This document shows, piece by piece, positions 1-7,000 of a DNA stretch of 11,555 bases; position 1 is the stretch's first letter, and every line of letters begins with the position of its first letter. The notes beneath the pieces were generated by a model. It saw only the letters and a program-made list of their open reading frames with translations. It ran no database searches and was not told where the DNA came from. Position numbers and translations under genes: made by a program. This stretch comes from Pseudomonadota bacterium (lineage in GTDB: Bacteria; Pseudomonadota; Alphaproteobacteria; Caulobacterales; Caulobacteraceae). The stretch lies in the NCBI GenBank assembly GCA_023434265.1, contig JAEYTA010000123.1:1-11555 (forward strand). Reading direction: 5' to 3'.

Positions 1-960
1 GAGGGGATCGGCCCGGCGACCCTGCCCGGATGGGCCCAGGAGGATCACCTCGCCGCCTTCGAGGCCTGGCTGCAGGGCTGCGGCGCGGCCCGCGACCCGG
101 CCGGCCGGGCGCAGTGCGAGCGGGCCCGCGACCTGCAGCGGACCTCGCGACCGGTCACTCCCAGCCTGGCGCGCGCCTATTTCGAGACCGGCTTCACCGT
201 CGTTCCCGCCGCGACCGAGGACGGCGGCCCCGGCCTGCTGACGTCCTATTTCGCGCCCGAGTACGAGGCCCGCCGCGCCCTCGACGCGACCTTCGACGCG
301 CCGGTGCTGGCGGCGCCCGAGGGCTGGAGCCGGGGCCAGACCCTGCCGGAGCGGGCGGCGATCGAGTCCGCGCCGCCGACGGAGGCCCTGGCGTGGATGC
401 GCGCCGAGGACCTGTTCTTCCTGCAGATCCAGGGCTCGGGCTACCTGATCTTCCCCGACGGCGCGAAGGCGCGGGCCGCCTACGCCGCCGACAACGGCCG
501 GCCCTTCGTCGGCATCGCCCGCCCCATGGCCGAACAGGGGCTTCTGCCGCCGGACGGGACCTCCGGCGAAGCCATCCGGGCCTGGTTGGCAGCACACCGC
601 GGGCCGGAGGCGCGGGCGGTGATGGCGCTGAACCCGCGCTACATCTTCTTCAGCCTCGCCCCCGACGACGGCGGCCACCCGGCCGGGGCGGCGGGCGTTC
701 CCCTGCCGGCGCGGCGGGCCATCGCCGTCGATCCCAACCACTGGCGCTACGGCGACCTCGTGTGGATCGAGGCCGAGGGCGGAAACCTGATGGGCTCGCG
801 CGGCAGCTACCGCGGTCTGGTGGTCGCGCTGGACACCGGATCCGCCATCCGCGGCCCGGTCCGCGCCGACCTCTACATGGGCCGCGGCGACGAGGCCGGC
901 GAGGAGGCCGGCGCGGTGCGCCACCCGCTCAGGATGTGGCGGATGGTTCCGCGCTCCTGA
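1..960 (+). CDS. mltA: MltA, membrane-bound lytic murein transglycosylase A (5' end missing)
   Basis: MltA cleaves the MurNAc-GlcNAc bond of peptidoglycan, leaving a 1,6-anhydro end. The family acts in the periplasm, usually as an outer-membrane lipoprotein. The reading frame is open from base 1, so the signal peptide and the start lie upstream; 319 residues are visible. Family landmarks in order, numbered from the first visible codon: GLLTSYFAPEYEA (79-90), the core motif FFLQIQGSG (139-147), NPRYIFF (211-217), and a C-terminal 3D domain with Asp278, Asp290 and Asp297 in VALDTG...RADLYMGRGDEAG. By comparison with E. coli MltA (catalytic Asp308), Asp290 is the expected catalytic residue; that mapping is from memory. 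The fold and key residues look intact. The stop codon lies one base from the stop of the opposite-strand ATPase gene, and I see no terminator between them. Confidence 0.93.
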   Translation, partial: EGIGPATLPGWAQEDHLAAFEAWLQGCGAARDPAGRAQCERARDLQRTSRPVTPSLARAYFETGFTVVPAATEDGGPGLLTSYFAPEYEARRALDATFDAPVLAAPEGWSRGQTLPERAAIESAPPTEALAWMRAEDLFFLQIQGSGYLIFPDGAKARAAYAADNGRPFVGIARPMAEQGLLPPDGTSGEAIRAWLAAHRGPEARAVMALNPRYIFFSLAPDDGGHPAGAAGVPLPARRAIAVDPNHWRYGDLVWIEAEGGNLMGSRGSYRGLVVALDTGSAIRGPVRADLYMGRGDEAGEEAGAVRHPLRMWRMVPRS

Positions 961-961
961 T

Positions 962-2509
962 TCATCGCCGCCGCATTCCTCCCAGGATGCCGCGCAGGAT
1001 TTCCCGCGTGAGCGTGCTTCCCGCCGTGCGCAGCACCGATTTGGTGGCCGCCTCGATCGGCGTCTCGCGGGTACGGCGGGGGGCCCGGGCGCGAGCCGCC
1101 TCGCGGTCGCGGCGGGCGTCTTCGCGGGCCTGCGCGGCGGCGGCTTTCTCGGCCTCCCTCGCCGCGGCGGCGTCGGCCCTGGCGCGCGCCTCGGCGAGCT
1201 TGGCCTCGGCGGCCGCCTTGTCCTCTTCGCCCCGCCGGGCGGCGAGGATCTCCTCGGCCGACTCGCGATCGACCGCCGTGTCGTAGAGGCCCCGCACTGG
1301 ACTTCCCGCCATGACCTGGGCGCGCTCGGCCTCGGTGGCGGGGCCGAGGCGCGAATCCGGCGGCCGGATCAGCGTGCGGGCGACGACGTTCGGCGCGCCC
1401 TTGTCGTCGAGCGTCGAGACGAGGGCCTCGCCGACGCCGAGCGCCTGGATGGCTTCGGCGGTGTCGAAGGCCGGATTGGGCCGGAAGCTCTCCGAGGCCG
1501 CCTTCAGACCCCGCTGCTCGGCCGGGGTGTAGGCGCGCAGGGCGTGCTGGATGCGGTTGCCCAGCTGGGCCAGCACGCTGTCGGGGATGTCGGCGGGGTT
1601 CTGGGTGACGAAATAGACGCCGACCCCCTTGGAGCGGATCAGCCGCACCACCTGCTCGACCTTTTCGCGCAGGGCGTCGGGCGCGTCGGTGAACAGCAGG
1701 TGGGCCTCGTCGAAGAAGAAGACGAGACGCGGCTTGTCGGGGTCGCCGACCTCAGGAAGCTGTTCGAACAGCTCGGACAGCAGCCACAGCAGGAAGGCGG
1801 CGTAGAGGCGCGGGCTGTTCATCAGCCGGGTGGCGTCCAGCACATTGACCTGGCCCCGGCCGTCGAGGCCTGTGCGCATCATGTCTTCCAGCCGCAGGGC
1901 CGGCTCGCCGAAGAAGGCCTTTCCGCCCTGTTGCTCGAGTTGAAGGATGGACCGCTGGATGGCGGCGATCGAGGCCGGCGCGACATTGCCGACCTCGCGG
2001 CCGATGCGCTCGGCGTTCTCACCGACATGGACCAGCAGGGCGCGCAGGTCGTCGAGGTCGAGCAGCAGCAGGCCTTCGGTGTCGGCGACGTGGAAGACCA
2101 CCGACAGGACGCCCTCCTGGACGTCGTTGAGCTTGAGCATCCGGGCCAGCAGCAGGGGACCGATCTCGCTGACCGTGGTGCGGATCGGGTGGCCTTTCTC
2201 CCCATAGAGGTCCCAGAACACCGTCGGGGCCGCCCTGGGCTGCAGCGTCAGCCCCATGCCTTCGGCCCGGGCCAGCAGCTTCTCGTTGGGGGAGCCGGGC
2301 ACGCAGATGCCGGACAGGTCGCCCTTCACGTCGGCGCAGAAGACGGGCACCCCGGCGTCGGAGAAGCCCTGCGCCATGATCTGAAGTGTCACCGTCTTGC
2401 CGGTGCCGGTGGCGCCGGCGACCACCCCGTGGCGATTGGCGCGGTGGAACAGCAGGTGTTCGGGCTTGTCTGACTGGCCGAGAAACAGGCCGGGGGCGGC
2501 GTCGGGCAT
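962..2509 (-). CDS. HerA-like P-loop ATPase, DUF853 / YjgR family
   Basis: This is a cytoplasmic ATPase of the HerA/FtsK-like superfamily, YjgR branch (DUF853), whose cellular job is not settled. With a start at 2509 it has 515 residues. The Walker A motif GATGTGKT is at 32-39, just after the family signature ANRHG. Walker B LVFFFDEAHL is at 262-271, with Asp267 and Glu268. The stretch YFVTQNPADIPDSVLAQLGN, from about 299, is typical of the family. Residues of about 421-480 are an Ala/Glu/Arg-rich, probably coiled-coil helix, followed by a basic tail ending GGMRRR. I chose 2509 because a GGAG (complement of 2516-2519) sits 6 bases before this ATG and because the short lead into ANRHG fits the family as I recall it. 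In-frame ATGs at 2539 (525 aa) and 2566 (534 aa) are alternatives; the GGAG before 2539 is only one base away. The gene is divergent from the AI-2E gene and convergent with mltA. Confidence 0.9.
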   Translation of the reverse strand: MPDAAPGLFLGQSDKPEHLLFHRANRHGVVAGATGTGKTVTLQIMAQGFSDAGVPVFCADVKGDLSGICVPGSPNEKLLARAEGMGLTLQPRAAPTVFWDLYGEKGHPIRTTVSEIGPLLLARMLKLNDVQEGVLSVVFHVADTEGLLLLDLDDLRALLVHVGENAERIGREVGNVAPASIAAIQRSILQLEQQGGKAFFGEPALRLEDMMRTGLDGRGQVNVLDATRLMNSPRLYAAFLLWLLSELFEQLPEVGDPDKPRLVFFFDEAHLLFTDAPDALREKVEQVVRLIRSKGVGVYFVTQNPADIPDSVLAQLGNRIQHALRAYTPAEQRGLKAASESFRPNPAFDTAEAIQALGVGEALVSTLDDKGAPNVVARTLIRPPDSRLGPATEAERAQVMAGSPVRGLYDTAVDRESAEEILAARRGEEDKAAAEAKLAEARARADAAAAREAEKAAAAQAREDARRDREAARARAPRRTRETPIEAATKSVLRTAGSTLTREILRGILGGMRRR

Positions 2510-2572
2510 GGGGAACTCCGGAACGGGACCGGCGCTCATGCTCCAACGGTCACGGCGGCGGTTCAAGGCCGA

Positions 2573-2601
2573 TTGACGCGACCCGGCCGGACCTTGACCA
2601 T
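2573..2601 (+). promoter_or_regulatory. Candidate promoter of the AI-2E family gene
   Basis: TTGACGC at 2573-2579 is an exact match to the Caulobacter housekeeping -35 consensus as I know it. Seventeen bases after TTGACG lies GACCAT (2596-2601), a weak -10 that matches only at positions 2, 5 and 6. Transcription would then begin near 2608, which is itself an in-frame ATG, so the mRNA may have almost no leader. The weak -10 keeps confidence low. Confidence 0.35.
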
Positions 2602-3741
2602 ATGCCGATGAAGCCGCCGATCACCGTCCCGACCTCCACCGTCGCGCGCAACGCGCTGGTGGCCGTCGCCATCGTGGCCGTCGGCGCCGCGGTCTACTGG
2701 CTGGCCGACATCCTGACGCCTCTGGCCATGGCGATCTTCCTGCTGATCATGATCGACGGCCTGCAGCGGTTCATCGAGGACCGCACGCCCGTGCCGTCGC
2801 ATCTGGCCGGGGCCGCCGCCCTGATCGTCGTCATCCTCGGCTTCTTCGCCTCCATCGCCATCATCGCCAACGGGGCGCTGAACTTCTTTGACGACGCCTC
2901 GGGCGTGACGAACCGGATCGGGCCGCGGCTGGACCAGATCATCCGCGACGTCGCCGGGCTGTTCGGCGTGTACACCGCCCCGACCGCCTCGGAGCTGATC
3001 GCCCAGCTCGACATCCGCGCCTATCTGACCGCCTTCGCGCTGCAGGCCCAGGGCGCAGTCACCGGCGCGGTCTTCGTCCTGATCTATCTCGCCTTCCTGC
3101 TGGCCTCGCAGGCGGGCTTCAAGCGCAAGCTGGTCGGCATGTTCCCCGAGCGCACGGCGCGCGGCGAGGCCATGGAGGTGTTCCAGCGCGTGCGCAGCGG
3201 CGTCGAGGGCTACCTCTGGGTCCAGACCGTGACCGGGGCGCTGATCTGCGCCTTCGCGTGGGTGCTGATGCGGGCCGTGGGGTTGCAGAACGCCGAGTTC
3301 TGGACCTTCGTCATCTTCGTCGTCGGCTTCATTCCGGTGCTGGGCGGCGCCGTCGCGGGCCTCGTGCCGCCGCTGTTCGCCCTCGTGCAGTTCAGCACCT
3401 ACTGGCAGGCGGCGGTCCTGCTGGTCGGCCTGCAGACCATCCTGTTCATCAGCGGCAACGTCATCCAGCCGCGCATGCAGGGCGAGAACCAGAACATCGA
3501 CCCGGTGGTGGTGCTGCTGTCGCTGGCCTTCTGGGGCAAGGTCTGGGGCGTGGTCGGCATGTTCCTGTCGACACCCCTGGCCGTGATGGCCATGGCCATA
3601 CTGGCGGAGTTCAAGGGGTCGCGCTGGATGGCCATCCTGCTGTCGGGCGACGGCGAGCCCTACGCCGAGGAAGACCCCCGCCCGGACGCGCCCGCCAGGC
3701 CCGCGTCAACCCGCCGCAGCCGATCCCCCTCGGGGGGCTGA
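2602..3741 (+). CDS. AI-2E / PerM family membrane protein
   Basis: This is a 379-residue polytopic inner-membrane protein of the AI-2E transporter family (PF01594, PerM-like). Members have been linked to autoinducer-2 export and to Na+/H+ exchange; the substrate here cannot be told. Hydrophobic segments lie at about 18-36, 38-52, 68-90, 153-170, 208-225, 231-262, 268-286 and 302-333. The loop between about 91 and 150 is the usual extramembrane region. Family hallmarks are GFIPVLGGAVAGLVPPL (242-258), GNVIQPRMQG (285-294) and the final WGKVWGVVGMFLSTPL (311-326). The tail after 350 is a Pro/Arg/Ser-rich low-complexity stretch. There are two in-frame ATGs, at 2602 and 2608 (377 aa), and neither has a visible Shine-Dalgarno sequence. 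Frames extending upstream of 2602 would run into the divergent ATPase gene and are unlikely. The gene is followed by hairpins and a terminator. Confidence 0.9.
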   Translation: MPMKPPITVPTSTVARNALVAVAIVAVGAAVYWLADILTPLAMAIFLLIMIDGLQRFIEDRTPVPSHLAGAAALIVVILGFFASIAIIANGALNFFDDASGVTNRIGPRLDQIIRDVAGLFGVYTAPTASELIAQLDIRAYLTAFALQAQGAVTGAVFVLIYLAFLLASQAGFKRKLVGMFPERTARGEAMEVFQRVRSGVEGYLWVQTVTGALICAFAWVLMRAVGLQNAEFWTFVIFVVGFIPVLGGAVAGLVPPLFALVQFSTYWQAAVLLVGLQTILFISGNVIQPRMQGENQNIDPVVVLLSLAFWGKVWGVVGMFLSTPLAVMAMAILAEFKGSRWMAILLSGDGEPYAEEDPRPDAPARPASTRRSRSPSGG

Positions 3742-3785
3742 TCCCGCCCTTGATTGGCCACAACCGGCGCCTATCTCCCCCTTGT

Positions 3786-3861
3786 CGCCGCGGCCCCTCC
3801 CCCTCCCCCAAGCCGCGGCGGAATTGATCGGCGCCACCCCTCCCCCTCCTGGGCGCCGGTC
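3786..3861. repeat. Two tandem hairpins with matching C-rich loops
   Basis: The first hairpin pairs CGCCGCGG (3786-3793) with CCGCGGCG (3813-3820) around a 19-base loop. The second pairs CGGCGCC (3829-3835) with GGCGCCG (3852-3858) around a 16-base loop. Its stem can extend outward to 3826-3861 if one G-T wobble is allowed. The stems are unrelated in sequence, but both loops contain CCCCTCCCCCTCC. On the minus strand the loops become runs of G separated by single A residues, so a G-quadruplex there, or an i-motif on the plus strand, is possible. Function is unknown. They could be intergenic repeat elements of the genus or aids to termination. Confidence 0.6.
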
Positions 3862-3866
3862 CGAAG

Positions 3867-3902
3867 AGGCCGCCGGGCGAAAGTCCGGCGGCCTTGTCGT
3901 TT
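3867..3902 (+). terminator. Intrinsic terminator after the AI-2E gene
   Basis: The stem GGCCGCCGG (3868-3876) pairs perfectly with CCGGCGGCC (3885-3893). An extra A-T pair sits at 3867/3894. The loop is 8 bases, GCGAAAGT. The stem is followed by the T-rich tail TTGTCGTTT (3894-3902). The T-rich side lies on the plus strand, so it stops transcription coming from the AI-2E gene, 126 bases upstream, and separates it from gdhZ. Confidence 0.75.
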
Positions 3903-3980
3903 GCGGCGGCCTTTGCGGGCCTTCTGTCGCGGGGGCTTCCCGGAAACGTCAGCCTGGCCTAGGACCCGTCGGACGGCGGC

Positions 3981-4008
3981 TTGCCCGGGGGGCGAAGCGG
4001 CCTAGTCT
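3981..4008 (+). promoter_or_regulatory. Candidate promoter of gdhZ
   Basis: TTGCCC (3981-3986) and TAGTCT (4003-4008) are 16 bases apart and resemble a sigma-70-type promoter; CCTAGTCT is also close to the Caulobacter GCTANAWC -10 form. It lies downstream of the terminator and would give a leader of about 40 bases. This is a pattern match only. Confidence 0.4.
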
Positions 4009-4055
4009 GCCAGCCCATCCGCGGTCGACGACCGCTTCACACACGAGAACCCGAA

Positions 4056-7000
4056 ATGTCCGGCGATACGGCCTCCATGCACTCTCAGGCGATCACCCTG
4101 GAGGCGCTGGAGTCGGGCTTCGCGGCCGTCACGGGCCAGCCGCCGGGGGCGGCGGAGAAATCCTTCCTCGCCCAGGTGCTGGACGACTACGCCGGCGACG
4201 AGACCCCGGAGCTGGACAGCGCCGACCTCGCCTCGCTGCTGGCGGCCGTGTGGCGGTCGTCGCTGGACCGGGAGCCCGGCGGCGCGGCGCTGATCAGCGT
4301 CGGCCCGCACACCGGCGCCCGGGGCCATGCGACCGGCTACGACGTGCTGTGGATCGTCCAGGACGACCGGCCCTTCCTCGTCGACAGCGTCATGGGGGAA
4401 CTCGCCGAGGCGGGCGTCAGCGTTCGGGCCATGTACCACCCGATCGTGGAACGCGCCGACGGTCGCGTCTCGCTGATCATCGTGGTCATGGACTCCCTGC
4501 CCCAGGAGCGCCGCGACGCGCTGGGCGAGACCCTGGCCGGGACCATGGCGGACGTGCGCGCCGCCGTGTCCGACCACGCCGCCATGCAGGCGCTGATCGA
4601 GCGTTCGATCGCCGAACTCGAGACCGCGCCGGCCAGCGTCGACCGCGATGTCCTCGCCGAGAATCTGGAGTTCCTCCGCTGGCTCGCCTCGGACCACTTC
4701 GTCTTCCTCGGCGCCCGGGCCTATGAGTTCCCGCGCACCGCCGAGGGCGGTTACGAGGCCGAGGCGCCGCTGTCGCTGTCGGGAGTCGGCCTTGGCGTGC
4801 TGGCCGATCCGGAGCGGACCGTCCTGCGTCGCGCCAACGAGCCCGCGGTGCTGACCCGGTCGATGAAGCAACAGCTGAACCTGTCCGAACCGGTGACGGT
4901 GGCCAAGGCCAATGTGCGCTCGCGCGTCCACCGCCGCGCCTACCTCGACTACATCGGCGTCAAGCGCTTCGGGCCGGACGGCAAGGCTTCGGGAGAGATC
5001 CGTTTCGTCGGTCTGTTCACCGCCGAGGCCTACGACAAGGCCGCCAGCGAGGTGCCGCTGATCCGCCGCAAGGTGGCCAACGCGCTGGCCGCCGCCGGCA
5101 AGGTCGAGGGCACCCACAGCTACAAGCGGCTGAAGAACATCCTCGAGAACTATCCGCGCGACGAGCTTTTCCAGATCGGCGGGGACGAGCTGCTCGAGAT
5201 CGCGCTGGGCATCCTGCACCTGCACGATCGCCCGCGGATCACGACCTTCACCCGGCGCGATCCGTTCGACCGCTTCGTCTCGGTGCTGGCCTTCATCCCG
5301 CGGGAACGCTTCCACGCCTCGGTGCGCGAGCGCATCGGACAGATCCTCGCCCGCGCCTGGGGCGGCCGGGTGTCGGCCTGGTATCCGCAGCTGACCGACC
5401 AGCCGCTGGTGCGCATCCACTACATCATCGGCGTCACGCCGGGCGACCACCCGTGTCCGGACGAGGCCGCCCTCGCCGCCGAGATCGCCGAGGCCGGCCG
5501 CAGCTGGGTCGACCGCTTCGAGAGCGCGCTGCGCGCCGGCGACTTCGACGAGGTCTCGGTCGGTCCGATCAGCGCCCGCTGGGCCAACGCCTTCGGCGCC
5601 GGCTACCGGGATCGCTACGACGCGGCCGAGGCGGTGCGCGACTACCAGGCCATCGACGGCCTGAACGTCTCGGGCCAGGTCGGAGAGGGAGAGCCGGTGG
5701 CGGTGCGGGCCTTCCGCACCGAACGGGACGGGCCGCTGAACTTCCGCTTCAAGCTTTACCGCCGAGGCACGGCGGTGCCCCTGTCTGACGTGCTGCCGAT
5801 CCTCGCCGACATGGGCCTGAAAACCCTCGAGGAGTGGGGTCACTCGCTGAAGCCGCTCGGCGACCCGGAAATCCACGTCCACGAGTTCCTTCTGGAAGAC
5901 CCGCGCGGCGGCGACCTGAATTTCGCCGATGTCCGCGGGCCGTTCGAGGACGCCTTCGTCGCCGCCTGGAACGGTCGCACCGAGAGCGACGGCTTCAACC
6001 GGCTGGTGCTGGAGCTTGGCGTCGGCTGGCGCGAGGCGGCGCTGATCCGCACCCTGGCCCGCTACCGCCAGCAGACCGGGCTCGACCCGAGCCAGGCCGT
6101 GCAGGAAGAGGCCCTGCGCGAATACCCGGCCGTGGCGCGCGCCGTGCTGGAGTTGTTCCGAACGAAGTTCGACCCGGCTTCCGGCCTGGACAGCGCGAAG
6201 CGCGAGGCGGCGGTCGCCGATCTCCAGGCGCGCATCGTCGGCCTGCTGCGCGAGGTGAAGAGCCTCGACCACGACAAGGCGCTGCGCCGCATGGCCCTGC
6301 TCGTCGGCGCGGTGAAGCGCACCAACTACTACCAGGCGGGCGCCGACGGGGCTCCGAAGTCCTACATCTCGATCAAGATCGCCTCGCGCGAGCTGGACGA
6401 TCTGCCGCTGCCCAAGCCGTACCGCGAGATCTTCGTCTGGGCGCCGCATGTCGAGGGCGTCCACCTGCGCTTCGGCCCGGTGGCGCGGGGCGGGCTGCGC
6501 TGGTCCGACCGCCGCGACGACTTCCGCACCGAGGTGCTCGGCCTGGTGAAGGCGCAGCAGGTCAAGAACGCGGTGATCGTGCCGGTCGGCTCCAAGGGCG
6601 GCTTCTTCCCGAAGCACCTGGCCGCCATCGTCCGCGCCGGCGGCGACCGCGACGCCCAGCAGCAGGAGGCGATCCGCGCCTACAAGACCTTCCTGTCGGG
6701 GCTGCTCGACGTGACCGACAACATCGCCGCCGACGGCTCGGTGGTTCCGCCGCGGGACGTGGTGCGCTGGGAGGGCGACGACCCCTATCTGGTGGTGGCC
6801 GCCGACAAGGGCACGGCGACCTTCTCCGACATCGCCAACGGCGTGTCGGCCTCCTACGGCTTCTGGCTGGACGACGCCTTCGCCTCGGGCGGTTCGGCCG
6901 GCTACGACCACAAGGAGATGGGCATCACCGCCCGGGGGGCGTGGGAGGCCGTCAAGCGCCACTTCCGCGAGATGGGCAAGGACATCCAGTCCGAGCCCTT

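Larger units (their letters stand above)
3742..4055. other. Non-coding region between the AI-2E gene and gdhZ
   Basis: These 314 bases carry no credible gene. Short open frames exist on both strands, but their translations are Arg/Pro/Gly-rich with no family features. Reading along the plus strand there are two hairpins with C-rich loops (3786-3861), an intrinsic terminator (3867-3902), a further GC-rich piece that repeats the terminator's right arm (3905-3913), a candidate promoter (3981-4008), and a roughly 40-base leader up to the gdhZ start. I recognise no riboswitch. Confidence 0.7.

Noticed and set aside
30..1286. A 418-codon frame overlapping mltA
   Set aside because: Arg/Pro-rich out-of-frame reading; the frame open from base 1 carries the MltA and 3D motifs and ends at 960.
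1544..2473. A 309-codon plus-strand frame opposite the DUF853 gene
   Set aside because: Gln/Val/Asp-rich antisense shadow. The minus-strand frame has intact Walker A and B motifs.
3725..3736. CCCCC-TC-GGGGG hairpin at the end of the AI-2E gene as its terminator
   Set aside because: The loop is only two bases and no T-rich tail follows. It lies inside the coding sequence; the hairpin at 3868-3893 is far better.
3754..4005. A short protein-coding gene in the gap before gdhZ
   Set aside because: The frames read Pro/Arg-rich, cross the terminator hairpin, and have no ribosome binding site or recognisable domain.
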